Shown piece after piece: positions 26,746 through 35,752 of a DNA stretch of 64,000 bases (positions are counted from its first letter, which is position 1; each line of letters starts with the position of its first letter). The stretch covers positions 3,289,501-3,353,500 of the forward strand of contig AP018318.1 in assembly GCA_003990705.1 (NCBI GenBank). Reading direction: 5' to 3'. The notes beneath the pieces were generated by a model. That model saw nothing but the letters and a program-made list of their open reading frames with translations. It ran no database searches and was not told where the DNA came from. Origin of the DNA: Nostoc sp. HK-01 (GTDB taxonomy: Bacteria > Cyanobacteriota > Cyanobacteriia > Cyanobacteriales > Nostocaceae). Made by a program: the position numbers and the translations under genes.

Positions 26746-26865
26746 GATGGCAATTTTGACAAAAAAATAGCAAGAATATTTTAAGTATTGCTTACAATGA
26801 CACCCCAAATATTAACCCTATGTTATGGATAGACAATCTTCTTGACTAGAAGATTCCAGATTTAT

Positions 26866-27438
26866 TTAGCACTTCAAATCAATTGTGTGAGCAGGACTGC
26901 TTAAAAAAGTAATCATTTCGTCACACCAAGCTAACCAGGCGTTCTCAGACTGAATTCCACATCTGAGGGTGACATATTTAAATTTCCAATCATCTGGTAA
27001 ATCTTGGGGTTGGAGAAAGAACTTTTGCTCAATTTCTTGATAAATAACTAGTCTTTGCTGATGTTCACGCCGATGGGTTTCTAGCTTTGTCAGGATAGTT
27101 TCACGCTTCACTAAATAACCAGCATATAGCTTGACAAGTAAATCATTTTTAAATGATGTTGCTGTTTCAGCTTCCGCAATCCAATCACATAATTCCTGTT
27201 TGCCTAAGTCTGTGACTGAGTAAATTTTTTTATCTGGGCGGTTTTCTTGTAAAACTTTTTCCGCTTGCAGCCAGCCTTTTTCTTCGAGGCGACTTAATTC
27301 GCGATAAATCTGCTGAAAGCTGGCTTCCCAAAAAAATCCTACTGAACCTTCTACAGATTGATCAAACCTTTTAGCCAAGTCATAGCCGCTACAAGGGCTA
27401 TCTATCAATACTGACAAAATTGCATGGGCTAAAGCCAT
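26866..27438 (-). CDS. PadR family transcriptional regulator
   Basis: A 190-residue PadR regulator. The N-terminal winged helix is clear (ILSVLIDSPCSGYDLAKRFD at 7-26, then FQQIYRELSRLEEKGWLQAE and the wing RPDKKIYSVTDLGKQEL), and a C-terminal helical domain for dimerisation follows (about 100-180), as in the Vir-like PadR class. It is transcribed divergently from the DUF4188 gene, and a perfect 13-base inverted repeat lies in the 107-base gap, so it very likely represses both genes. The inducing ligand is unknown. Confidence 0.92.
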   Translation of the reverse strand: MALAHAILSVLIDSPCSGYDLAKRFDQSVEGSVGFFWEASFQQIYRELSRLEEKGWLQAEKVLQENRPDKKIYSVTDLGKQELCDWIAEAETATSFKNDLLVKLYAGYLVKRETILTKLETHRREHQQRLVIYQEIEQKFFLQPQDLPDDWKFKYVTLRCGIQSENAWLAWCDEMITFLSSPAHTIDLKC

Positions 27439-27460
27439 AGTTTTTTATTGACATATTCAC

Positions 27461-27496
27461 AAAGTTGAATATATCATGCTAACTATATTCAACTTT
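27461..27496. promoter_or_regulatory. Palindromic operator candidate between padR and DUF4188
   Basis: Arms AAAGTTGAATATA (27461-27473) and TATATTCAACTTT (27484-27496) are exact complements around a ten-base centre. A third half-site, AGTTGAATA, occurs at 27511-27519. The site is 22 bases before the padR ATG and 49 before the DUF4188 ATG. Confidence 0.75.
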
Positions 27497-27545
27497 ACGA
27501 ATAATCATTTAGTTGAATAAACAAGCTTATAAGGAGAATCTAGTT

Positions 27546-28034
27546 ATGACAAAAGTAATGCCAGGACGCTTCACGGCTGAAATAGACACATCATTTGTGG
27601 TTTTCTTGATTGGGATGCGTGTTAACCAATTTTGGTCTTTTTCCAAGTGGCTACCTGTGGCTCAAGCAATGGCTCCAATGCTGAAAAGCTTACGTGAGCA
27701 TCCCGAAAAAGGCTTTTTGGGTGGAGAACATTTCTTTAATTTGTCTCCAATATCGACGTTGATGCTGTCATACTGGCGATCGCTAGAAGATTTAGAACAC
27801 TTTGCCCGCAATCCTTCTGATCTGCATTTACCTGCTTGGCAACGTTTTAACAAAGCTGTTGGCAATGATGGCACTGTCGGGATTTGGCACGAAACTTACA
27901 TTATTGAACCAGGACATCACGAAGCAATTTATGGCAATATGCCAGCTTTTGGTTTAGCCGCAGCCACCAAACCCGTTCCTATCACCAAGCGGACTGATAC
28001 AGCTAGGGCAAGAGTGCAAAGAGTAATCAATTAA
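27546..28034 (+). CDS. DUF4188 family protein (monooxygenase-like fold)
   Basis: A 162-residue protein of the DUF4188 family: VMPGRFTAEIDTSFVVFLIG at the N-terminus, then the GGEHFFNLSPISTLMLSYWR block and HARNPSDLHLPAWQRF-like helix (here LEHFARNPSDLHLPAWQRFN), ending GNDGTVGIWHETYII. The pattern resembles ferredoxin-like dimeric alpha+beta barrel proteins that include haem-binding monooxygenase-like enzymes; the activity is not known. The ATG at 27546 is chosen because it follows an AAGGAG ribosome binding site. It is the divergent partner of padR and is probably the gene under control. Confidence 0.8.
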   Translation: MTKVMPGRFTAEIDTSFVVFLIGMRVNQFWSFSKWLPVAQAMAPMLKSLREHPEKGFLGGEHFFNLSPISTLMLSYWRSLEDLEHFARNPSDLHLPAWQRFNKAVGNDGTVGIWHETYIIEPGHHEAIYGNMPAFGLAAATKPVPITKRTDTARARVQRVIN

Positions 28035-28175
28035 TTCCCGTGAAATATCCTGAAAAAGTTCTGAAAGCACAAAACTCTACTTTAATTTGCACAATGATGG
28101 CGAGAGATGGAACGCCAAAAAGAAATTCTTGGTAACTCTGTCATCATCCCTAATGGAATCTAGGAGCATAAATCT

Positions 28176-28544
28176 ATGACTTCCTTTCGCCCAGAAGATG
28201 TGCAGCAGATTCTTCAGCGAGCAATGGCTGATAAACAACAAGAAAATTTTTCCGAACAGCAGTTACAAGAAATGGCCACAGAACTGGGTATTTCATTTGT
28301 CAGCCTGCAAACCGCACAACAACAATGGCAACAGGAGAAAGAAATTATGAAACGGCGGCAAGCATCTAACTCTCACCGCCTGCAAAAAATCAAGCCACAT
28401 TTGATTAGCTTTCTTGTGGTTAATCTCTTTTTAATTGTGTTGAATTTGGTCGTTAGTCCTGGTTACTTCTGGGCAATTTACCCTCTACTAGGTTGGGGAT
28501 TGGGTCTTGCTCTCCATGCTGCCAGTGTTTACCTACAACAATAG
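28176..28544 (+). CDS. 2TM domain protein
   Basis: A 122-residue protein with an N-terminal helical part (FRPEDVQQILQRAMADKQQE, then FSEQQLQEMATELGISFVSL), a charged linker and two closely spaced membrane helices (about 75-93 and 98-120) typical of the 2TM domain found in many bacterial membrane regulators. The N-terminal part is like the short modules attached to 2TM domains that may sense the cell state. The stop codon TAG is the first three bases of a MITE-type terminal motif (28542-28554). Function is unknown. Confidence 0.75.
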   Translation: MTSFRPEDVQQILQRAMADKQQENFSEQQLQEMATELGISFVSLQTAQQQWQQEKEIMKRRQASNSHRLQKIKPHLISFLVVNLFLIVLNLVVSPGYFWAIYPLLGWGLGLALHAASVYLQQ

Positions 28545-28554
28545 GACTTACGCA
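28542..28554. repeat. Solo MITE-type terminal motif
   Basis: TAGGACTTACGCA matches 13 of the 14 bases of the terminal repeats of the element at 2803-2932. No second end is visible nearby. It supplies the stop codon of the 2TM gene. Confidence 0.6.
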
Positions 28555-28647
28555 GTGCAACGATTAATTAATAGTTTTAGTCAGGGGTTTAGGGGTGTGA
28601 GGGTGTAGTGTTCAAAACCTTACACCCTGATAACTAGCCTTGCTTAA

Positions 28648-30021
28648 CTACATTCCTAGCCAGGACATGAAATTTTCCCACCAAGAATAATTCAAATCAC
28701 CCAGACTTAACTTCATTTTTTGGCGAATGTCTTGAATCTTCCAATTGGTGAGTTTTGCCAAAGTTTGGGCTTCTTGTTCAAACCGCTTGGGTAAAGACCG
28801 CTTGTATTCTCTACCAGCTTGACACTTGAGTTCACCTGTAAACGGATGCTGTAAAATGTATCGTCCTTGGAAAGACTCTTGGTTAGAGGTAGTTTGAAAT
28901 ATCGGGTCTTCTGGGAATTTGTCACGAGTGTAGCGGACGTGCAATCGGGTGATGAACACGCTACTACTGGGAAACGCACGACGGCGGAAGTTTGGCGGCG
29001 CTGTTACGTCATCATTGGCATTATTATCTAGCCAAAATACGCCTGCTTGCTTGAGTTCTTCTTGGTTAAGGGGTTCGGCTGAACAAGGATCGCAACTACT
29101 CATATCCCAAGCGTATTCTAAGAAAGCTACCTTTCTGTCTTCTTTGAGATATGCAGTTTGAAACATGGACTTGTAGAAATCACTAAATTCATTTTTAACA
29201 AACACAGGAATATTGGCATCAGAGGGAACTTTCACGGTGCGGTAGTTAGTGATTTCTGCTTGCCCTTTGGGTGAGAGGACATACACAATCAAATCCTGGG
29301 CTGCGTTGGCATTAATCATACCCAAACGAATGGGCAGCATGAACTTGGGTGATTGGTAAGAAATTTGTAGGGGACGCAGGAACTGATAGCCAGATTGCTC
29401 AAATTTATCGAGGTTGACTTTGGCAACAAAGAATTTCATGCCAGAGCGAATATATGGTTTAAGTAGCTGTTTCGCACCTCTGGGAATTTTGTAACCGTTG
29501 CGATTGAGCCAAGTTTCTAGTCCGCCCGATTCTTTAGCACTCAAAATCACAATGTCATATTCGCCGACGTTAAAACGTGCTTCGATGGTTACGCCTAAAT
29601 CATTCGCACTACCTCTGGCTGCTCCTGCTGCTCTGGCTGCTGGTGAGGGTAAGGCTTCGTTAAGTACTCGGTCGTATTCAACACAAGGATCAGAGTCGAA
29701 GTATTCTACTAAGCGTGGTGCGCTAAAAGCATCTAAACGCTCGACAATTTTGGGTGGAGCAATGCGTACTTGCTCTTTTTTTATGACTGTTGGCACAGGT
29801 ACAACCATTGCAAAATCTTTGACTGCGCCTTGGAAGTCATTTGCCATCGTTAAAACAGTGCGATCGCCATCCCTCGCCAAAATTACTTGAGATGCTTGGT
29901 TATATAATTTACTATCGGCTTTGGCGACATAAAATCCACAAAATGCCCAGGCTGTCGGGGCAAAACACAGCACAGCTAATACTGTGATTAATGACGAAAT
30001 TATTAGTCGAAATCGCTTCAT
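28648..30021 (-). CDS. DUF2330 family exported protein
   Basis: A 457-residue DUF2330 protein. The ATG at 30021 gives a signal peptide (MKRFRLIISSLITVLAVLCF, with a cleavage site after AWA). The mature part begins with the hallmark CGFYVAKADSKLYNQASQVI and has the family's MVVPVP near residue 80, plus a CDPC motif late in the protein. A single start at 30051 also exists, but the extension would precede the signal. The RnfD-like membrane gene lies 13 bases upstream on the same strand, so both form one operon. DUF2330 function is not known; the cysteines and the export suggest a periplasmic role. Confidence 0.85.
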   Translation of the reverse strand: MKRFRLIISSLITVLAVLCFAPTAWAFCGFYVAKADSKLYNQASQVILARDGDRTVLTMANDFQGAVKDFAMVVPVPTVIKKEQVRIAPPKIVERLDAFSAPRLVEYFDSDPCVEYDRVLNEALPSPAARAAGAARGSANDLGVTIEARFNVGEYDIVILSAKESGGLETWLNRNGYKIPRGAKQLLKPYIRSGMKFFVAKVNLDKFEQSGYQFLRPLQISYQSPKFMLPIRLGMINANAAQDLIVYVLSPKGQAEITNYRTVKVPSDANIPVFVKNEFSDFYKSMFQTAYLKEDRKVAFLEYAWDMSSCDPCSAEPLNQEELKQAGVFWLDNNANDDVTAPPNFRRRAFPSSSVFITRLHVRYTRDKFPEDPIFQTTSNQESFQGRYILQHPFTGELKCQAGREYKRSLPKRFEQEAQTLAKLTNWKIQDIRQKMKLSLGDLNYSWWENFMSWLGM

Positions 30022-30034
30022 TTTATACCTCTTG

Positions 30035-30895
30035 TTAAAGTGCTGAGTCAAGAGTCATTTGTTCTTTGTTATTCCCCTTAGCCTCTCCTGACACCCATGA
30101 AAATCTGGGAGATGACCACAGCCAATCAATCACAATGGTCAACGGTGCAAGGGCAAACAATGACCAAAATACGGCGGTGGAGATGAAGAAATTATTTCGC
30201 AGAATAAAAGTTAAGCTGGCGATGCAGATAGCCCAAATCACACGCCCGATTTTGGCGTTGGGAATTGAGCGCGGATCTGTCACCATAAATAAGGCAAACA
30301 GCAGTAAAGACCCACTCATTAACCGATGCCAATATACATCCCAAGTCCAACCTAGATAGAGGTTGCGGATGGCTTCTAGCAGTGAGTAGGAACCTAAAAA
30401 AGCTGCCGTGGTATCCCAACGACCAATGCGTTGCAGAATCAATCCACCAGTCCCGGCAAATAATATGCCATACCACCACTCTTCACCCCATTGTCCTGGT
30501 GATACCCAAGCATCGGAAGTAAGAGTCAAGACAGTGATGATGCCAAAATTGGCCGGGTTGAAGAAATGTTTATCGCCAACTTTCAAGAAAAATTTACTGG
30601 CGATCGCACTAACTGCTGCTAACATCATTGTTGTCCAATGGTCAGCCCGCAAGAGCAAACTCAGTCCTAGCGAAGTAATCAAAGCACTACGCAGATTTAT
30701 TTGTTTTTCCTCTTGACCCTTGACCATTGACCATTGACTATTGACCATTGACAATATCCACTGCGTTGATAAACAAGATGCGATCGCCACAGCAATCATC
30801 TCTGGTCGCAGTGTCCAGTCTCTTGTGCCAATTCCCAAGGCCAGAAATGAACCCAGAAATAGAATTTGATAGTCCCGTATATCTTTCAGCAACAT
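30035..30895 (-). CDS. RnfD/NqrB-like (UnbU-like) membrane protein
   Basis: A 286-residue protein with about eight or nine membrane helices and the RnfD/NqrB-type landmarks NPANFGIITVLTL (about residues 112-124), AWVSPGQWG and MVTDPRSIPNAK (about 205-216). The SGAT-type threonine motif for covalently bound FMN in true RnfD is not seen, so this belongs with the orphan UnbU-like branch. No other rnf or nqr genes are present. Residues 49-62 (LSMVNSQWSMVKGQ) are encoded by six TTGACYA heptamers, an in-frame repeat insertion of 14 codons in a loop. It is the first gene of the DUF2330 operon. Confidence 0.75.
   Translation of the reverse strand: MLLKDIRDYQILFLGSFLALGIGTRDWTLRPEMIAVAIASCLSTQWILSMVNSQWSMVKGQEEKQINLRSALITSLGLSLLLRADHWTTMMLAAVSAIASKFFLKVGDKHFFNPANFGIITVLTLTSDAWVSPGQWGEEWWYGILFAGTGGLILQRIGRWDTTAAFLGSYSLLEAIRNLYLGWTWDVYWHRLMSGSLLLFALFMVTDPRSIPNAKIGRVIWAICIASLTFILRNNFFISTAVFWSLFALAPLTIVIDWLWSSPRFSWVSGEAKGNNKEQMTLDSAL
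30713..30754 (-). repeat. Six heptamers inside the RnfD-like gene
   Basis: Plus-strand units TTGACCC, TTGACCA, TTGACCA, TTGACTA, TTGACCA, TTGACAA follow directly on one another, 42 bases in all, which adds 14 codons without a frameshift. Confidence 0.9.
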
Positions 30896-31207
30896 TACCC
30901 CTATATTCAGGGATTACCCGGAGATTTTTTCCCAATCTAGTCGAGTAAAAGCTCAAATACCATTGCTGTTACAGATTTTGTTACAAACAAGCAGCTGTAG
31001 AGACTGGGTGTATGGGCAATACGGTTCGGTTAAGCTCTAAGCGGTATTAAGTATAGAAAAAGTGAGTGTTTCTAATTTTGCTGATGGACAATATCTGTCA
31101 AACTGGTAATCAGACAGTAAACTTGCGGTTGGTCATCAGTATCAATAGTCTATTCAAACAGACCACCAGATGTAAAGGCAAGGAAAGCCTCGTGTAACGG
31201 CAAGCCG
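30896..31207. other. Spacer with no gene
   Basis: 312 bases between the RnfD-like gene and the hybrid kinase, both minus strand. Nothing supported beyond a probable hairpin near the kinase stop (AACGGCAAGCCGTT, 31197-31210, a near-perfect palindrome overlapping the kinase gene end). Confidence 0.45.
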
Positions 31208-34200
31208 TTAAGTTCGTTTAGCCAAATCGGCAACTATTGCACGCAGTTGAACCAGATCACAGGGTTTAGCTATGTGCATTTGAAACCCAGCCTCGATCGC
31301 CCGTTGCTCTTCTGCTTTACTGGCATGGCCCGTCAGCGCGATCGCCGGAATTTGTCCTCCGGCTGCCGCACTGAGCGATCGCACCTGTTGAATCAGGAAG
31401 TAGCCATCTTCCCCAGGCAAGCCGAGATCGGAAATCAGCACATCATAGCGGTTAGGGCTTTCGCTGAGAGCAGAGAGGGCTGCTCTGGCAGTCGTTACGG
31501 CCAGCACCTCTGCCCCGTAAGTTTCTAGCATCAACTGCAAGGGTAAAAGCACATCGACCTGATCATCAACCACCAGGATCTGCAAGCCTTCTAGAGAGGG
31601 GAGATTTTGCGAAGCGTCCAAAAATGTTTCTACCGTCGGTTCGACAATCGGCGGTGAGGTTGGGGGCGGGACGTATAACGGCAACCGCACGGTCAGTGTG
31701 GTACCTTGTCCTTCGCCTGGACTTTCGGCCTGCACAGTGCCACCATGCAGATCGATGAGATGCCGCACGATCGCCAAGCCCAGTCCTAGCCCTTGATTGG
31801 TTTTGGTTGTACTGGAATCAGCCTGATAGAACCGCTCGAAAATACGTGGCAATAAATCTGCTGGAATACCAATTCCGGTGTCACTGACTTGAATTTGCGC
31901 CTGGTTGTCAACCTGTGACAGCGTGATGTCTACTCGTCCACCCGCAGGCGTAAACTTGATCGCATTCGAGAGCAGGTTCCCCAGCACTTGCTGTAATCGT
32001 TCGGCATCCCCCAGCACGGTGATCGAACTCAACGATGACACTAACTGAATATTTTTTGCCACCGCCGATAAGTTAACGCTATCGAGAGCATCTTGAACCA
32101 ATAAGCTCAAGTCGATTGGGTGGCTATTCAATTGCAACTTGCCACCCGTAATCCGAGAGGCATCCAGAATATCTTCAATTAGGTAATTGAGTAGCCTACC
32201 GTTCTGCTCAACGGCTTCTAAGGCTTGATCGACTGTTGCCTCGTCGCAGTTGCGGTTGCGGAGCAGTTGCACCCAGGCCAGCAGCGAGGTGAGCGGATTT
32301 CGCAGTTCATGGGACAGATTTGAGAGAAATTGATCTTTGGCACGACTGGCCGCTTCAGCCTGCTGGCGTGCCGTGCGCTCGGTAACATCTGAGATCGCTA
32401 ACAGAATCATGTCTGTGTTGTCTTCTCGGTGCAGTTTGCACGCATTGAGCAGCATATTTTTCTGCCCAATCTGCTCGAAATCATGATTGACCTCAAAATC
32501 CTGCACCGCAAGCCCACCCGCCAGAATACCATTCAACATTGATCGCAGTTCGGGAATATCCCACTGCCCATTGCCTAATTCAAACAGCAACATCTGGATG
32601 GTTTCAGCTTCAGAAACCTGAAATGTCTCGTAAAACGCTCGATTCGCGGTATTCACCCGGAAATCAGCGTCTAGCACAACCAGTGGGATTTGCACCGTCT
32701 CAATGATGGTTTCTGCATAGTTGCGAGCGCTCTCTAGGCTGGCAGTGTAGCGTTTGAGGGCATTAATATCCTGTAGCAACAGTGTCACACCGTCAATTTG
32801 GTTTTCAGTGGTGCGATAGGGGCGAATGCGGATGTTATACCAGTATCCGGCTTCTGTTTGGATTTCCTGTTCTTTCGTATTGAGGGTCTCCAATACCTCC
32901 AAAATCATCGGTTCTAGCTGGGAAACGTCAAAATTGCCATGCAGGTCAGTGAAGGGTCGTCCGATATCGGTGGGGATGAAATTGAACAGTCGCTGGGCGG
33001 TTGGTGTAAAGCGGCGAATCCTTAAGTCATTCGTCAGCATCACAATCGGGATATTAATGCTGGCGATAAAGTTGTTGAGATCGCTATTGTCTCGATTTTG
33101 TTGCAGATTCCGACTCCGCAGTTCTTCATTGGTCGTCGAGAGTTCTTCATTGGTGGCTTGAATTTCTTCCTTCGCCGTTTGCAGTTCTTCATTCGTGCTT
33201 TGCAGTTCCTCATTGCTCGATAGGATCTCTTCATTCGCTATACGCAAATTTTGGTTGAGTTGGTTTTGCTCCTGCATCATCGCTTGCAGATGCGCTTGGG
33301 CCGAGAGTTCGCGTTGGGTGGCGGCAGACAGCGCCTGACGAAGCGTTACAAGCTCACGCGCTAAGTCTGCTGGCTCCAAGTTTTCTACCGTTGCGGCACT
33401 GGTGAACGTGTTAGAGGCAGGGGCAGAGGTCGAGATGGGATTAAAAAGCACCAAAAAATAGAGGGCGTTCATCAGGGCTGGGCGAAATGGCAGCACCTCC
33501 AGATTCAGCCGCGTTCGTGAAACGTCTCCAGCGGAGAATCGCTCACCCTGTTCCATTTGAATGTCTTCCTGCCGCACCAGCACGTTCTCTGTCTGAGCCT
33601 GATACAGGGCGCTGCGAAGGGGTGTTATCAGCCCTTCGCGTGCCATAGACAGCAGGTTTAGCTCCGTAGTACTAGGGGTCAACTTCAGGTAAAGATCGAG
33701 GTCTCCGCGCATCTGTAAGATCTGCATCTGTTCATCGACCACGACCGATAGCGGCATATAGCGATTGGCGATCAGTTGGTCAACTTCTCGGGCTAAATCA
33801 AAGAGAATGGAACGGTTTTCTGGGATGGGCTGCGGATTATGGAGACTGGCGACGCGCCCAGAAGTGGCTGTAAACGCAAATAAGGGATTAGATAAGCTCA
33901 ATTTTCGGGCATAGATTTTGCAGGCTTCATCCACGGGCGCAAACAAATTTGAGGCAGTTTTGACGCTTTCTGCCGTACCCAACACCAGGCAGCCCGTTAA
34001 GTTGAGGCTGTAATGAAACAACGCCATGATGCGCTCTTGCAGGCGATCGGATAAATAAATCAGCAGGTTGCGACAGCTAATCAGATCGAGATTCGAGAAT
34101 GGGGGATCGTCGCATAAGTTATGATGGGCAAACACACACAATTCGCGAATAGTACTGCTAATTTGATAGCCACCTTCCGCCTGGAGGACAAAGAACCGAC

Positions 34201-35404
34201 TTTTACGCTCCGGTGAAACGCCTTCCATATGGCTTTCTAAATAGAAGCCTGTTCGGGCTTTGCTAATGGCTGTGTCGCTAATGTCGGTGGCAAAAATCTG
34301 AATCGGCGGGACGGTGGCGCGATCGCTGAAAAACTCTAACAAGCAGATGGCGAGTGAGTAGACTTCTTCCCCAGTTGAACAGCCAGCCACCCAAATGCGA
34401 AGCGGCACATCGCTGGCTTTATTTTGGCTAATTATGGGGAAAATCTGGGTCTTCAATTTCTCAAAGACGTGCGGATCGCGAAAGAAACTGGTCACATGGA
34501 TGAGAATTTCTTCGTACAGAGCTTGAATTTCGTCCCCGTGCGTTTGCAAATATTCGGCGTATGCTGCCAGACTGTCCAGCTTATACAGCATTATCCGCCG
34601 CTGGATGCGGCGCTCCAGCGATGCCGGTTTGTATTGGGTAAAGTCAACGCCAGTTGTCGTGCGGAGGAGGGAAAAAATGCGGCTCAGGGGATCACCCGGT
34701 TTTGGGGGTAACTCCTGGATGATCGGCAATGGCTCTGATTGCCCCAAAAAGGGGTTGCGACTGAGATTGCTCAGTTCTCTAGCAATGGCTGGCGGCGGCA
34801 ACACAAAATCCACATTGCCAGTTGCAACCGCCGTATTGGGCATACTGTTAAATTGCGCCGTGGCACCACATTCGGCAAAGGTGATACCCCCAGCAATCTT
34901 GACGGCTTTCACTCCCTCAGCACCGTCTCCATCCATCCCCGACAGCACAACGGCGATCGCTTTGTTGCCGCGATCGGTCGCTAACGACTCAAAAAAGATG
35001 TCGGCGGGCAAATATTTGCCCTTACTTTTCTGCCGGGGCGCGAGCCGCAGAATGCCATCGACCAAGGTCATTTGGGCATTGGGCGGAATCACATAGACCG
35101 CGTTTGGCTCAACCCGCATCTGGTCTTGCACCTGAAGCACAGGCATGGTAGTCACTCTGCCCAAAATTTCCGACAGCAGGCTTTCATGATCAGGAGACAA
35201 ATGCTGAATTAGCACAAACGCCATGCCCGTATCCGTTGGCAAATAGCGGATCAGTTCCGTAAATGCCTCTAGCCCACCAGCAGAAGCGGCAATTCCCACC
35301 ACTGGAAAAGGAGCATCGGTTTGGGATGGCTGATTTGCCTCCGAGTCTGGTTTGACGGGGAGTGAGTCGGATGGATCGTTGGGGACGGGTGACTCAGCAG
35401 ACAT
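31208..35404 (-). CDS. CheB-CheR-PAS-histidine kinase-receiver hybrid
   Basis: A 1398-residue multidomain sensor. In order: CheB methylesterase (about 30-215; nucleophile in AASAGG, then QHLSPDH and GMDGDGAEG), CheR N-terminal and methyltransferase domains (about 240-500; SAM motif VAGCSTGEE), a linker, a long coiled coil of NEELQSTNEEL type (about 720-775), two PAS domains (about 785-1020), HisKA with FLSNLSHELRNPLTSLLAWV, an HATPase domain (NLLSNAIKFTPAGG, DTGIGIP, GLGLGLA) and a C-terminal receiver (VVDDQVD, SDLGLPG, CD-type KP near the end). It would autophosphorylate and relay to its own receiver. No che operon is nearby. G+C is clearly higher than in neighbours (37 of 60 bases at 31681-31740), suggesting acquisition. 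Confidence 0.93.
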   Translation of the reverse strand: MSAESPVPNDPSDSLPVKPDSEANQPSQTDAPFPVVGIAASAGGLEAFTELIRYLPTDTGMAFVLIQHLSPDHESLLSEILGRVTTMPVLQVQDQMRVEPNAVYVIPPNAQMTLVDGILRLAPRQKSKGKYLPADIFFESLATDRGNKAIAVVLSGMDGDGAEGVKAVKIAGGITFAECGATAQFNSMPNTAVATGNVDFVLPPPAIARELSNLSRNPFLGQSEPLPIIQELPPKPGDPLSRIFSLLRTTTGVDFTQYKPASLERRIQRRIMLYKLDSLAAYAEYLQTHGDEIQALYEEILIHVTSFFRDPHVFEKLKTQIFPIISQNKASDVPLRIWVAGCSTGEEVYSLAICLLEFFSDRATVPPIQIFATDISDTAISKARTGFYLESHMEGVSPERKSRFFVLQAEGGYQISSTIRELCVFAHHNLCDDPPFSNLDLISCRNLLIYLSDRLQERIMALFHYSLNLTGCLVLGTAESVKTASNLFAPVDEACKIYARKLSLSNPLFAFTATSGRVASLHNPQPIPENRSILFDLAREVDQLIANRYMPLSVVVDEQMQILQMRGDLDLYLKLTPSTTELNLLSMAREGLITPLRSALYQAQTENVLVRQEDIQMEQGERFSAGDVSRTRLNLEVLPFRPALMNALYFLVLFNPISTSAPASNTFTSAATVENLEPADLARELVTLRQALSAATQRELSAQAHLQAMMQEQNQLNQNLRIANEEILSSNEELQSTNEELQTAKEEIQATNEELSTTNEELRSRNLQQNRDNSDLNNFIASINIPIVMLTNDLRIRRFTPTAQRLFNFIPTDIGRPFTDLHGNFDVSQLEPMILEVLETLNTKEQEIQTEAGYWYNIRIRPYRTTENQIDGVTLLLQDINALKRYTASLESARNYAETIIETVQIPLVVLDADFRVNTANRAFYETFQVSEAETIQMLLFELGNGQWDIPELRSMLNGILAGGLAVQDFEVNHDFEQIGQKNMLLNACKLHREDNTDMILLAISDVTERTARQQAEAASRAKDQFLSNLSHELRNPLTSLLAWVQLLRNRNCDEATVDQALEAVEQNGRLLNYLIEDILDASRITGGKLQLNSHPIDLSLLVQDALDSVNLSAVAKNIQLVSSLSSITVLGDAERLQQVLGNLLSNAIKFTPAGGRVDITLSQVDNQAQIQVSDTGIGIPADLLPRIFERFYQADSSTTKTNQGLGLGLAIVRHLIDLHGGTVQAESPGEGQGTTLTVRLPLYVPPPTSPPIVEPTVETFLDASQNLPSLEGLQILVVDDQVDVLLPLQLMLETYGAEVLAVTTARAALSALSESPNRYDVLISDLGLPGEDGYFLIQQVRSLSAAAGGQIPAIALTGHASKAEEQRAIEAGFQMHIAKPCDLVQLRAIVADLAKRT

Positions 35405-35752
35405 AAATTTTATGGCAGTTCAATGCTCCTGTGAACAACACTGAACTAAGCAGTAGTTGAGCGATCATTTGAGCAGACTGTCTCAGTTCAACCAAGAAAC
35501 TTTGCAGTTGCCAGATTCTAGGGGGAAAAACACCAGTTTACTTCAATGATACGACGTAAGTACACTTAGGTGACAACCCTCAGGCTACCTGTTTTTGAGC
35601 TTAACTGAACCATATTGGATGTATGGGTTGTTGCGCCCCCATATCTTGAACTTTTCCCAAACCCTTGATTGTTTGTATATTCTAATTAACGCTGTGTGCA
35701 ACTTTCTCTTAAACCGGACGGGTAGCAAGAATCAAAGCCTCTCCCCGCAGCG
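35405..35752. other. Spacer upstream of the hybrid kinase
   Basis: 348 bases. A short plus-strand frame near 35595 is not supported. The stretch ends in the left half of a CCTCTCCCCGCAGCG hairpin repeat that is interrupted by the element at 35753-36040. Confidence 0.45.
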
